From NCBI GenBank assembly GCA_002118135.1, contig BDIU01000032.1, positions 186,001 through 250,000 on the forward strand: a stretch of DNA of 64,000 nt. The letters are read 5' to 3'. Numbering within the stretch: the first letter of the stretch is position 1; each line of letters begins with the position of its first letter. The notes below the pieces were generated by a model, which searched no databases, had not been told where the DNA came from, and saw nothing but the letters and a program-made list of their open reading frames with translations. The DNA comes from Trebouxia sp. TZW2008. Its lineage: Eukaryota > Chlorophyta > Trebouxiophyceae > Trebouxiales > Trebouxiaceae. Below, piece by piece: positions 24,201 through 39,988 of this stretch. The position numbers and the translations under genes are program-made.

Positions 24201-27200
24201 CACAAATCCTGCTTCAATGTTGTTGGCATGATGAGTCATAAGCGTGATGAGTCACAAGGGTGATGAGTCGCAAGCATTCTGTACCTGCTCGAGCGAGGAA
24301 GCCCAAAGTTTATCATGCGCATGGCGTATGCTCAGCTGCAAAAGATTATTCATATAGTTGCATCATGCACACATTCTGGGACAGCCTGAGCAGTACCAAC
24401 TACAAGAGCTTCAGCTTGTACACAACACAGCTTGCAAGGTTTATTTGCGACCAAAAAACTAAACACACCTGAGGCAGGTTGTTCTCCATCATGTACTGAG
24501 ACAGGGCTGTCATCTTGGCTGTGTACTCAGAGTGAGCAGCGTTCAAGTGAATGAGCAGCGTCGTGATGATACTGCCCAGGATGAGCCACATTGTGGTGCC
24601 CATCAGCAGCGAAATCATTGTCACCCATACGTCTACCATTGTCTCTGGATTCTGAGTGCCGTACCCTGCAAGCAAGCATCAATGGCCTTTTGATCTGCTG
24701 TTGATACGTCTATAAACTGCATAAGCTGAATGTCAAGTGCATGGGGGTTATTGAATTTATGCATGTCATAGCTGACATTGCAAAGCACTTGCAGTTGAGG
24801 TGCTGTGCTGTACATGGAACTCCATTGCAATCACTCACATATGCATGTCATAGCTGACGATGCTAGGCACTTGTGATTAGAATGCCGAGCTGTTCCAGGA
24901 CTCCATTGAGATCATTCATGTCCAAGGTGACATTGCAAACCACTTGGGTCTGACATGCTGGGCTATTTAAAGACTGTGACAGCGGGAGCAATGATGTTCT
25001 GTTCAACTGCAAAGATCTCTCTTGAAGGTTGAAAGTTGGAGACAGAAAGGCTGTGCACTCACCAGCTGTGACCATCTCTGACAAGGCCTTCAAAGCAGAC
25101 CAGCTGTACTTCTCAAACACTGTGGCTGTCTCAAGATGGTTATACTGCACCCAGCACATACTGCAATATCACCAATCAATATCAGCCCAGAGCAGTCAAG
25201 TGCATGCCAGTCAAGTGCGTGCCAATCAAACGCATGCCAGCCAGCTGCATGCCAGTCGAGTGCATGCCAATCAATTACATGCCAGTCAAGTGCATGCCAG
25301 TCAACCACACGCCAGTCAAGTGCGTACCAGTCAAGTGCATGCCAGTCCTGTGCACGCCAGTCAAATGCATGCCAGTCAAGTGCATGCCGCTCAAATGCGT
25401 TCCAGTCAAGTGCATGCCAGTCAAACGCATGCTAGTCAAGTGCATGCCAGTCAAGTGCATGCCAGTTGAGTGCATGCCAGTCAACTTCATGCCAGTCAAC
25501 TGCATGCCAGTCGACTGCATGCCAGTCAAGTGCATGCTTGTCCAGTGCATGCCAGTCAACTGCATGCCAGCAGGAATGCTGATACCCGTGTAGGCATGCT
25601 GCTGCTTGAGAATGGAAGTTGCATTGAACAAATTTGGGCTGATGCTGACCTGTTATGGTGCTGAGCAACACATGACCCATATTGCAAACACGCATTCCAA
25701 TGTATCCAGAGAAAGACATAAGTCGTGAGCTTAAGGATTTGACTGTCAAACTGACTGATGTCTGACAGGATCTTGAGACGCTTGATGTCATGTGCTGCTT
25801 TTGCTAGCGTCTTGTTGTGCAGCACCCTGATGACCTGCAGAGTCATTCAGCATGTCAGAGCAAGCTCAACAGTGTACATCTACGTTGTACATCCACCAAC
25901 GCGCACTGTATGCCAGTTGTGTGCTAGATTGACTTGTATGCAAGCACGAGATACTATGAATGCATGCTGCTATGCTGCGCAGTTGCATATATATATGCAG
26001 CAATGTTGACAAGGCCTAATGAGCAAGCAATGCGGCAGTGTCCGCCATCACCTTGAGCAGGCGAGGCAACCGCCAGAGGTCAGATCTCTTGCCAAAGAGT
26101 ACCAAGTCTATAGGAAAGGAAGAGACAAGGTCCAGGGTAAACCAGCCCTGAAGGTATTTCTGTGCCACCACTTTGCGGCTCATCACTAGGCTCTGTGATA
26201 CACACAGCCAGTGTCAAACATGCACGTCACAACAGCAAAGGAATGACCACCTTGTGAACACTTATACACAACATTTAGACAAGACTGACCACCTTGTGAA
26301 CAAGTGAACCATGGTAGCCGCAGTGCTTCAGGGTTTGGTGATGTTTGGCAGCAGCAAACAACAGCATCTGTTGTCATGAGTCAAGTGTGCTTGCCTGATC
26401 CCTGATGAAGCCTGTGTTGAAGTTCAATGCAATGTCTGCCATGAAGAAAAGATCAATCAACAAATCAGTGGCCAGCGTCCAGTCCACCTGCATCAAGGCT
26501 CATGCTCTTCAAAGCACAGCACAGCACAGCACAGCACAGCACAGCACAGCACAGCACAGCATTGCATGCAAAGTTGCTTTCAGCTTACCGCTAACTGATG
26601 AAACAGGTTGTGCCCAGCATCCAGAGCATGGTAGTAGTCCCAGGAGAACGCACAGCGCACAGGCAACACCACCACAGTATAGGCCACCATAACAACAATG
26701 GCAAGATCCCAGTAGCGCTTGAATGCTGACAGTGGGTGGACCCGAACATTGTTCTTGCTGACATTGTGTGTGATGATATCATCCTGGTAACCTTCACGCT
26801 GTTCATGGCCAAACAGCTTTCTCCTGAAGCTGGCTGTAGATCGTCTGCAGTATCAACTCTGAGTTGTTGAGTGATTGACACAGTTGAGAACGCCCATGCA
26901 GCTTGGGAGTGGGCTTGTCATAAGCGCACAAACTTGAAGTAGGGGCATACAACAAGTCAACTGTGGCTTTGGTGCACACCTGAGTTTGCGAGGCTCTGTT
27001 GATGCCTGCTCACCAAGCACTACCATCAATGCATCAGACGGTGTACGACCTATGAAGCTTGGCTGGTCGCTCCGCGGTTGAGCTGAGACTCTTTGCAGTT
27101 TGTTGAGAACAGCAGCTGCAGGGCTCGGCAGAAAGTCGGTGAAACCGAGCGCATCTTCGTCCTCGGCTTTCGATGCATTGTTTTGTCCCTCCCCTCGCTC

Positions 27201-27251
27201 GCGCTTGTTCAGCAACGCTAAGACCTCGTCGGTTCTGCTCGGGCCGTTCAT
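21205..27251 (-). CDS. HCN/CNG-like cyclic-nucleotide-gated cation channel
   Basis: Six-helix voltage-gated-like channel with C-linker and cyclic-nucleotide-binding domain, about 835 residues, at a membrane (plasma or ciliary not determinable). Exons: 27251-26980, 26844-26589, 26487-26395, 26192-26052, 25834-25677, 25160-25063, 24665-24469, 24173-24066, 23752-23728 (25 nt), 23569-23490, 23166-23086, 22849-22712, 22334-22155 and 21885-21205; phases agree throughout. Start chosen at the first in-frame ATG (MNGPSRTDEVLALL). Features: S1 YWDLAIVVMVAYTVVVLP; S2/S3 LFFMADIALNFNTGF; S4 LWRLPRLLKVIRVL with regularly spaced basic residues; pore helix then filter GYGTQNPE; S6 and C-linker ending ILNEMPGSLRIE; CNBD phosphate-binding cassette GSYFGELSLLRDMRRTASVR with the nucleotide-contacting Arg. 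Filter GYGT fits a K-permeable or weakly selective pore. The tail of about 226 residues is disordered (Pro, Ser, Gln rich). The intron after exon 3 has a GC donor. Confidence 0.87.
22474..22513. repeat. Perfect 16-bp stem hairpin with 8-nt loop
   Basis: gctagatatttctgct pairs exactly with its reverse complement at 22498-22513 around an 8-base loop, in the intron between exons 12 and 13 of the channel gene. It could be a remnant of a palindromic element or simply an inverted duplication. Confidence 0.8.
23575..24090 (-). repeat. Direct duplications around the channel micro-exon
   Basis: The block containing the 25-nt micro-exon (near 23690-23752) has a decayed sister near 23555-23612, sharing gctggcaatcaggtctgca, and a weaker one near 23825. 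A second duplication of about 83 bp (near 23940-24020 and 24021-24090) copies the donor end of exon 8 (ctgacct.catcctca). All lie in introns. Confidence 0.5.
25192..25572. repeat. 15-bp minisatellite in a channel intron
   Basis: About 25 tandem copies of tgcatgccagtcaag with point variants fill most of the intron between exons 5 and 6. Because 15 is a multiple of three, both strands show spurious long frames (MPVKC-type and LTGMH-type repeats). These are not genes. Confidence 0.95.
26512..26562. repeat. (AGCAC)n microsatellite
   Basis: A pentanucleotide run of about nine copies lies just upstream of exon 3 of the channel, in the intron between exons 2 and 3. Confidence 0.95.
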
Positions 27252-27579
27252 GGTGACAGCATCCGCAGCGTTTGTCAACTCATTGAAACAATGCACAGCA
27301 TCAACCTTTCGAGGAGATGCAATCGCAGAAGTTGCAAATGTGAGCAATTCCGCTGTCACGCTGCACTGACATGACTATGCTCAATAAGCCACAAGTTACG
27401 ATCCAGCAGAATTGCCGGATTGATGCGAATCTCGTCCCTTGAGACTGTGGGCTTGCCTTTAGGGTTTGCCCTCTGCATCAAGCCCAGTTGCCTATTGATA
27501 GGCAATACTATGAGTCATATTGAGGTCAACTTCTAGCAACTCATATCATGCACCGCTGCATGCAGCATAATGTCAATTC

Positions 27580-27870
27580 ATCATATGTAGGTTGTGCACA
27601 CTGTGTGGTTCTGGGGCTTTAGGCGATGAAAGGCACTTAGTGTTTGAATGTGGAGCATTGGCTGGGGTGCGGGCCAAGTACCCTGGTTTGTTTGAGAGCT
27701 GCGGTTATAACATGCGNNNNNNNNNNNNNNNNNNNNNNNNNNNNNNNNNNNNGGCACATGTGATCAGCCTTGTTGGCTGGCTAAAGCATGTAAAATTATT
27801 CTCTCTCTTCTCTCTATCAAGCATGAGAAAGGGACATCACTGCATGCAGTCTATTGTCAATCCATTGAAT
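27580..27870 (+). mobile_element. Tail of a non-LTR (LINE-type) retrotransposon, interrupted by an assembly gap
   Basis: The plus strand encodes CTLCGSGALGDERHLVFEC, a C-x2-C-x9-H-x4-C knuckle of the kind found at the end of plant and algal LINE ORF2 proteins after the reverse transcriptase. It is followed by ALAGVRAKYPGLFES (the usual L..VR..Y..LF sequel) and, after N bases 27717-27752, HVISLVGWLKHV. No reverse transcriptase core or target-site duplication is visible, so this is a 5'-truncated or decayed copy. It sits upstream of the channel gene in opposite orientation. Confidence 0.65.
27717..27752. other. Assembly gap (N run)
   Basis: 36 unknown bases inside the LINE remnant; repeats of this family probably blocked assembly. 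Confidence 0.98.
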
Positions 27871-28168
27871 CATGCATGACATAGGGACCATGCAGCAATA
27901 TTTCAGCAGCACAATTTACAGCTCTGTGTTGCCATCTCAATATGCTGAGAAGCTGACAGATATTTTATAGGAGATACTTTCTTCCCACGACTGCACAAGC
28001 AATGTTTTGCCTGTTTGAAAGGGGCCGTGCCTGTAAATTGAGCTCAATGTTTGCCCAGACCAGCTGATATATGCATGGCAACTCGAGTTGCCAACACTTG
28101 CTCAAGCAAATGCGTACTTCAATCTTCAAGCTGTCACAGTGAGTCAGATTGCAGTCAACTCAGCTGCA

Positions 28169-29829
28169 TCAGGAGTGCCTCAGATGCGTGTACTCAGGAT
28201 AGAAAGGCCGAAATCCAAAGACATGTTCAAGGACAGGCACAAGCACTGCCTCTACAAAGAGCCAGACTGGTCTTGGCACATCTGCCATTGCCACTTTGGT
28301 GTGCTTGAAGCTGACCATGAACTGAAAGGGGCTGATCTTTGCAAGACTCCCTTTGTCGATGCCTAGCCCGCCAATGGTACGCATGAAGTTGACATAGTTT
28401 CCAGGAGGTAGCAATAGGGTCTCAAACTCCACAGCTGTGGCATTGTCAGCATTCCAAAAGGTGTGCGACTTGCCTGCATGCAGAATCCAAATCTTGGGAT
28501 AGCCTCTGTTATATGCAGAGAGGGTCCTAGTCGCCTCCATGTAGCATTGATCGAGTCGAATGCAAGCAATTGCGTCATTAGCAGCAGTTGCATTTGCTCA
28601 AGCAAAAGCTGAACCATTGCAACTGCTGCAATTTGCAACCTCGTGACCAAGTTTCTGACAGCAAACAGGAAGATCCTGCAAGTCCATATGCATTTGTATG
28701 CATACAAATGCTGTATTGCCAGCATGTTGTAGTACCAAAGGCATGGTCATTGCTGCTAAGGCTTATGCACAGGTGTCATGCAAGCGCCCTTTCCATACGA
28801 GCATAGCCATTTGTGGCAGCTGCAACTGGTGTAAACACCGCAAGGGCAGGGCGCCCGGGCTGCCTCTTCAGACAGAGGCGCCCGTTATGACGCTTAATGG
28901 CGTAGACTTTTGTCTTTTTTCTACCACAATGGCAGCAAACAAGGGCATGCAGTTGTAGAACATACCTGGGGGCAGGCAAGCAGGCTCATCTTCAGGTCCA
29001 ATGTCACCGTCTTGGCCGCCCAAGCTATAGGCTAATCTGTATTGTGGCAAGTCAATGAGCATGCAAGTTTTCAAGCTTAATGTGTCTAAAGTACGCCGCA
29101 CAGCACTTGCGCTGCTGTCAATGTTGCTGGCTGCTATGCTGCAGTGTTCCAACATGTGCTGTCATGACGTAGCAGAAACGTTTTGCTGCCGTACCTGCCA
29201 GAAATAACGCGGAAGCACTCTTCAGCAACATAGTGTACATGCAAAGGTGGTGATGCACTTTTCCCTGGATAGAAGCCTATAGCAAGGAGGTGAGTAATCG
29301 GCTTGGGCAACAAAATGCAAGTATGCTGCGCAAGCTCATGCAATCAATGAAGACAGCAGGGACAGTGAGTCAGCTCTACACACGCTGGCATACAGTCAAA
29401 TACACCACTGCAAGCCATCTGCAGACAGTCAGGGATCAACTGCAGGGCAAGTTGCTGGAGAACTGCACGGGCGCAGCTCTTGCGCACAGGGCCGGCCATA
29501 TTAAATTGCAATCATCACACAGACCTGGGATGCCTGGCCGTGACAGAAACCGCATTCGGCTGTACTTGCCGCTTGCGTCGTCCGGATCGTCGATGACAGT
29601 CGCCCTACGTTCAAGTGCATCGCACTGGTCAGCGTCGGCTGCATACAACGTTGCAATTGACTGTTCTTGAAGACAAGAGATGTCCGATCGACCGTGTTTC
29701 GTTGCCCGCTGTCGAGTCTTCGAACGTGTCAAGGTCGCAAACTCTTGTCCTGGGCTTGCTGGGCCAGCACCTAGCCACCAGGATTGCACAAAACAGGATG
29801 GCCGAGGCCGCCAATAACTTTCTCGGCAT
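28169..29829 (-). CDS. Cupin-domain protein with hydrophobic C-terminal helix
   Basis: Single-domain cupin beta-barrel protein; its enzymatic or binding role is unknown. Certain exons: 29276-29195 (SPPLHVHYVAEECFRVISG, cupin motif 1 with the metal-binding H-x-H-x4-E pattern), 29024-28966 (GGQDGDIGPEDEPACLPP) and 28473-28169 (GKSHTFWNADNATAVEFE, motif 2 with His, then LPPGNYVNFMRTIGGLG). The C-terminal segment (PRPVWLFVEAVLVPVLEHVF then GFRPFYPEYT) matches the tail of bacterial cupins that carry a membrane-associated helix. An upstream exon ends at 29525 (KYSRMRFLSRPGIPG). The true start is unresolved: the ATG at 29829 opens a signal-anchor-like MPRKLLAASAILFCAILVA, but in a different frame from the exon ending at 29525, so an unseen small intron, a sequence error or another start must be involved. 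Confidence 0.7.
28690..28711. repeat. 22-bp perfect palindrome
   Basis: gcatttgtatg followed directly by its reverse complement, upstream of the last cupin exon (in its intron). It is short and AT-rich, with no evident function. Confidence 0.8.
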
Positions 29830-30797
29830 CTATGCTTGGATTCACACGCTGCAAACGTTCTTGAGACCCTTGCAAGGTGTGTCAAAGACCGATCCCAAGT
29901 GATCACATGAAAAACCAGCCAAGTGGCTTCGACAGAGCACCTTTCTTTTCGTGCAGCGGTGGTCACGGAGGCGATGCACAGTGATGACGCTAAAAGCCAA
30001 GCGCGCAGGTCATCGGCTCGTCTGTCTGCAGAGCTCGCCTGCGCGAAGTTCTCGTTAGGAGCTGTACTTAGTCAATTTAGTAACACAGATTTTCCTGATT
30101 GCCATTCAGCGATTTGAGCAGAACTGGTCAACAGCTTGACTTCAAAGCACCCAAGCAACGCCTACACTGTCTCACACAGCATTACACAGTATTATACAGC
30201 AATGCACTGCATGGCATACGCGTCAAGAAAAGCACTGTGACACGAGCACAAGTACAGCTGTTCATTCATCAATCTAAGAATGCACACATACAAATACACA
30301 CGTACAACTGCAAGTCTGCACAACAACACTCTCCTGCCAAGCCAACAAGCATGGGTCTGTCTGAGATACATAGCAGGCAGACTCAAGCAACAGACAATCC
30401 TTGTTGTCCACAGAAGCTTGTGAGAGCTTAAAGTCTAGCTAGGCTGTGACAAAGTCACAACAAACCTGCTAAGTTATGGAGTTCTGCTGTTGGTCGTGGT
30501 GTTGGCGCTGCATTTGCGGTAGATTGCTTTGACAGAACAGACACTCCAGCCCCATGTCACCATGGCACATGTATGTGATGGACGTTGTCGATACCTCATT
30601 CTGGCATACGTCTGCCATGCCTTGATGGCGGCATGCCATGCAGCGCAAGCTTTTATGTCAGCAAGCCATGCAGCGCAGGCCACCATTGCGCAAGGGCACA
30701 TAGAACGCTGGCTTGAACTTGCTATTTGCTGGACACGATATCAGCAGCTGCACCCCTGGCTTGCCTTTCGCTCTTCCTCATGAGTGCCTGCCCTTCA
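29830..30797. other. No supported gene
   Basis: Between the cupin gene's probable start and the next minus-strand stop. The part up to about 30060 is CG-richer, like promoter and 5' regions here. A + frame from 29923 to 30117 is open but has no recognisable domain or splice continuation. I see nothing else. Confidence 0.4.
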
Positions 30798-31087
30798 TCA
30801 TGAATGAGCCGCCAGCACCACTGGGGCCAAGATACTGTCAAAGAAGCGTCTGAACACAAGATGCCTGGACAAGCAGTGCTGCTTGAAGAATGCTGTCTGA
30901 GGCTCAAACAGCAGTCTGACCGGGGCATCCTGCAGGATGACCAAGGGATCAACTCCAGCATGCGCACCACCTCGTCTGTCTTGCTTGCATCAAACCCATT
31001 TGCTGTGTAGCCTGAATGAGCCTGGTCCCCTGGCATCAAAAGCTGCTCTACCAGACCCCCAACGCCTTCAAAATGCTGCCACTCAGG
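30798..31087 (-). CDS. 3' end of an unrecognised protein gene
   Basis: Two phase-0 exons, 31087-30971 and 30929-30798 (stop TGA at 30800-30798), separated by a 41-nt intron gtggtg...ctgcag. They encode about 82 residues: PEWQHFEGVGGLVEQLL, GYTANGFDASKTDE, then DAPVRLLFEPQTAFF and RFFDSILAPVVLAAHS. Codon pattern and amphipathic composition look like real protein, but I do not recognise the family. The upstream exons were not found; the gene may be a fragment. Confidence 0.35.
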
Positions 31088-33913
31088 CTGCCAGGTCCTT
31101 GTTCTTTCTCTGAGACAAACTCTAATCAGCTGCCGTTAGTTGCCAGACACCTTCACCTGTGCTTTCAAGCCATTAAGTCCAACGAGTCTCATCTGGCTCC
31201 CTAGCCCAGACTGTAGGTTCTATTGATTGGTTGATTCAAGCAGCCTCATGTGCTGCAGAACCTGCAACACGAGCAATAGTAGGTGAGATGACACACCTAA
31301 ATCCAGAAAATCTGTGGTGTGGACAAGTGTAGCAACAGCCTCTGCTGTTTGTCTGGCCAACTGAACTGACTTGCCACTCACAGCACTGTGGTGCAATGCA
31401 GCATTTACACTTGCATCAAGTTCCCAGGTCAGGGCTTTTGAACTGTTTGAGAGCTACAGATTGTCCTGTTAGCCTTGGACACATTTAGCTGCTGTACAGC
31501 AGCTGCATTGGCATAGCGCTAGACTCATGCTGTATTGAGTCAAACTCTAGCACAACTGTCCTGTTGAAATACAGATTGTTGATCAGATGACAGAACTCTT
31601 GATCAAGAGTTCTGTCATCTTGCCTCATGAGGCAAACACATCTATAATGAAGCTGTGTCAAGCTATGATCAAGCACATGATGTCTCTGTAAAAGCACATG
31701 ATCTTGACATGCCCATTCTACCAGCAACTCACGAACAACTTCATCTGTTTGCTCAGCTTGCTTCGTGTATGCACTAAGCTTGCTGGGTGGCTTAGAGTAC
31801 CAGAGCAAGCATACCTGATCACCCACACAGCTGCACCAATGTTCTTGACATGGCAGCTGGCACAAGCGTACATCACTCAAGAGCCAAACCAAGAATCAAA
31901 ACTGTGTACTGCAGTACTTGCACCCTTGCAACTTCAGATGCAAGTGCACTGACATATGTGTGCTGAGTCTACAGGTATTGGAGGACGAAGCCAGATGGAA
32001 ACCCTGTGAGTCAATATTGGCATCAACAAAATTAGAAACTTGACAGGTAGAGCAGCCACAGGACATGGATCCAAGCCAAATCACGCATGTCCCTTAACTC
32101 ATGGCTGCTTCAGGTCACTGCCAGGCAAACTGATATGCGCTGTATGAATCATACGCGCTCACTCAAAAAGCACAATTCTCTCAATGTTGACAGCAGCTGC
32201 ACAAAATTATATGTCATGCAAACGTGACATGGCTGTGGCATCATCACAGACGCTCCACCTTTGCCAACAGCTGGCAGCAAACCACAACTGTATGAGCCTA
32301 CAGACAAAGGACACTTTGTGCTGAAGCTACTGAAACTGCTGCAAGTTTGCAGATGGTCTGCATGTTGTTGAATGTTGACAACAGCACTGTGCTGCTGATG
32401 CTTATTGTGTGACCTATTGAAGTGAAGACTGCTTGCAAGACTAAGCAAGAATGAGCTGATTGCACAATCATAGAGCTGTCACAAAGCCACAGCAACTGCT
32501 TCGCCCTCTGCACGCTCGCTGCTGTGATTGCAGCAAGCTCTTCGCCTGTGACGCATAGGTAGCTCAGGGAGCGGGATTGTTATTGTGGTGAATAACAGGT
32601 CTTGTCTGTGGTAGGCCTGTTGTTACGCATGTCATTACAGGTGCCTGACCAAGGGGGCACAAAGTCCTAATCTCAAAAATTCATTGTAGTCAAGTTGTGT
32701 TGAACAAAGCCCATGGCCTTTTTGCCCCACAGACGCCCCTGGGAGAGGAGCTCTTGCCTGATTTGTACCTGAGCAAAGAGGAGAAGAGCAATGGCGGCTT
32801 CAGTAATCCTGAACCAGGGCCTGGCATGGGCTTGGGCTTGCTCTTCAAGGGACTGTGCGCGGGGATCCTGTGCCTTTGGCCTGAGCTTCAAGCAGTGGCT
32901 TTGCACAGCTGCGATTGATCTGCTGACAAAGTTGTTTGCAAGGGGTTTTGATGGACTCCTCAAAGCATTGTTGCTGTTGTGACAACATTTATGACTGCAG
33001 TATAGGTGTCATCTAGTGCTTGCACTGCGGCATGAAGGCGTCAGGGTGCCAATGCAGGCAGGGTTGACATCATTCATCCTGTCAATCGCCCCTACAACGC
33101 AATGACTGCGGCGCAAGTGTGCATACGTCGGCCACTGTGGGCTGTGACCTTCTGAACATACCTGCCTAGGCAGTTGCACTCAAGTGACCTTGCAGACAGT
33201 GCTATAGCAGCACCTCATTTCACAGCATGCATATGCAAAAGAGTTTAAAAGCGCTTCAACGTACGCTCAGCAGGGTGCCAGTGCAACAACTAGCTACACT
33301 CCTCTGAGAGCCAAATGTCTGCCTCGCTGCAGCAGCGGCCCAATTCCAGTAAGCTGCAGGCACCAATAATCACTGCTCGGCAATATCTGACTTGTCCAGG
33401 TCTGCCAATACCTGCAGTAGTGCACTGCATCAGACCTTCTTGATAGCCTCACAGGAGTATTGACATACTCAATCCACCCAACATTACAAAGCTGTTTATT
33501 TATTGCTGCCTCAGCTGCATTGCATTTGTTGCAGTAAAGCAAAGTTTGACCATGAAATACATACAGTTTATTTTGCCAACAATTCTACATTGAGGGGGAA
33601 TGTCACGCAGCAGCAGCGTTACCTGCCTGGAGATGTCAGCGGACCTGAGCTTCATAGGAATTGGTGATGCTCGTCAATCAACGACGTCAAGATAGAGCAA
33701 GCAGGTGCTGTGGCAGCACTGCTGTCGAGCGCATCAAACGGAATCTAGTGACGTGTCATTTGATTTTGAAATGAATGGAAATTGCCTATTTCCGAACTTG
33801 ATAAGCAGGTCCCGCTTGACAGGCATCTCACACTCACAACGCGCTAACTTTTGCCTACACCTCGGTCAGCACAGGCAACAAGCTTCAAGCCTTCTACTAC
33901 AAACCTCGCCATC
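31088..33913. other. Region without a supported gene
   Basis: Mostly intron- or intergenic-like sequence. One stretch (about 32734-32994) is open on both strands. On + it follows an acceptor-like ttttgccccacag and reads GEELLPDLYLSKEEKSNGG; on - it reads ITEAAIALLLFAQVQIRQEL. Neither can be tied to a gene. Two palindromes at 31585-31634 are listed separately. Upstream exons of the gene ending at 30798 may be hidden here. Confidence 0.4.
31585..31634. repeat. 36-bp perfect palindrome next to a 14-bp palindrome
   Basis: agatgacagaactcttga (31585-31602) is followed with no spacer by its exact reverse complement (31603-31620), and directly after that tgcctcatgaggca (31621-31634) is again its own reverse complement. 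The sequence could form a cruciform or an RNA hairpin. It could be the joined end of an inverted-repeat element. Confidence 0.9.
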
Positions 33914-34112
33914 ATGAACGTTCAGCAGCCGGCACCAGCACAGCGCGGAGGCCACGGCTTCTGCTTTGACTGGTGAGTAGCTGTCCCTTGTATGAAGCTC
34001 TGCCGTGATCAACCTTACTTGTGTTGAGTACTGACGTTGTTTGCTCTGCTGCAGCCTTGCAGCCCTCTGCTTTTGCTGCGCCCTGGAGGAGATTTGCAGC
34101 TGTCTGTTATGA
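33914..34112 (+). CDS. Small CYSTM-type cysteine-rich tail-anchored peptide (38 aa)
   Basis: Two exons: 33914-33972 and 34055-34112 with a GT-AG intron (gtgagt...gctgcag); stop TGA at 34110-34112. The product is 38 residues: a short Pro/Gln/Gly-rich N-terminus (NVQQPAPAQRGGHGFCFD) followed by a Cys-rich hydrophobic segment CLAALCFCCALEEICSCLL. This is the layout of the CYSTM module (polar N-terminus, then CLAALCCCC..LE.C-like helix) known from plant and fungal stress-resistance peptides that sit in membranes through their C-terminal helix. The start is the first ATG, and the context (gccatcATGA) is reasonable. The call rests on pattern rather than length-rich homology, but frame, splice sites and motif agree. 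Confidence 0.7.
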
Positions 34113-35077
34113 GTGGCAACAGCTTGGATCATAACTGTCGGCTTCGGCGCAAGCCCAGCTGTCAGTACTTTAGCTTGTTTGAAGATGACTTTTTTGAGAT
34201 CAGCGATGCTCATACATTCAATGTAGACCGGACTGCCTGAATAAATGAGAAGCGCTTATCGTTTGCGACTCCTTGATCACTTTGTAGGAATGTCTTGAGA
34301 TGCTAATCACCTCATACCAGGGTTGTGCAGTTCAAGACTCTTCTATGTAATATTTCGTTTGCGCCTTGGAAGTATCTGAAGACTGTGCTTTGCCTGCAAG
34401 GCATGAAATGACAGTGGTCTGAAATGTTTGATACTGTACCTGCAGGGCATGATTTGCTCTGAGTGTGTTGCATCCAGTCATGGTGCTGAAATACTTGCTT
34501 GCTGTGTAACAGCTAATTTGACGTCATCCATGCAGCTTTGAAAGCCTTCTGAACGTCTCATGAACAGTCCATGCACCAGTAGCAGATCTTCACCATTCCT
34601 TTGCAATGCTATGTGCACAAGATATATCATGCATGCTGTTAATAAGCGCCAGCATTGTTGCCGCTTGACAATGTGTGTACCCTGACGAGTCTGCACCAGT
34701 TATGCAGGGAGTACATTGTGAAGAGCTGCCTAAATCCAAAGACTGCAAAACACATCGAAGATATCTTGCACAAGCATTGCCTACACTACACCTGCTGACA
34801 CTCCATTTGGACTCTCTTATTAAGATGCACCAACATGCAGGCTCCCTGAGCACCTGATGCAACTTCAGGTGATCAGGAAGTACTCTGAAAGCCTTCACAG
34901 CTGGTAAGCAATATGGGTTGCAACACTGACTGCAGAAGTTGCCAGTCATCAGACGCAGTGCAAGACGTGCAAATTGCCCTCAGCACTGCGCTGTACTGGG
35001 AGCTGAGACATTGCTGACGAAACAGATTCTGTAGACCTTCATGACACTGCAGTTTCTGGCTGGCTGATAAGGAGCTC
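34113..35077. other. Intergenic, convergent 3' ends
   Basis: Between the CYSTM-type gene (+) and RtcB (-). No coding pattern seen. Confidence 0.6.

Positions 35078-39988
<4,911 letters not shown>

Noticed and set aside
25192..25572. Regular 15-bp repeat as a CRISPR-like array
   Set aside because: There are no unique spacers between repeats, and the host is a eukaryote; this is a minisatellite. The 28-bp array at 55599-55750 was rejected for the same reason.
25029..25791. Long open frames of MPVKC-, LTGMH- and HASQV-type repeats on both strands
   Set aside because: They are frames across a 15-bp minisatellite inside a channel intron; any frame of a 15-bp repeat stays open.
29436..29966. Whole 176-codon minus-strand frame as the cupin N-terminus
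   Set aside because: Only its 3' part (up to 29525, with KYSRMRFLSRPG) looks coding; the upstream half is Arg/Ser/Trp-rich and crosses a likely promoter.
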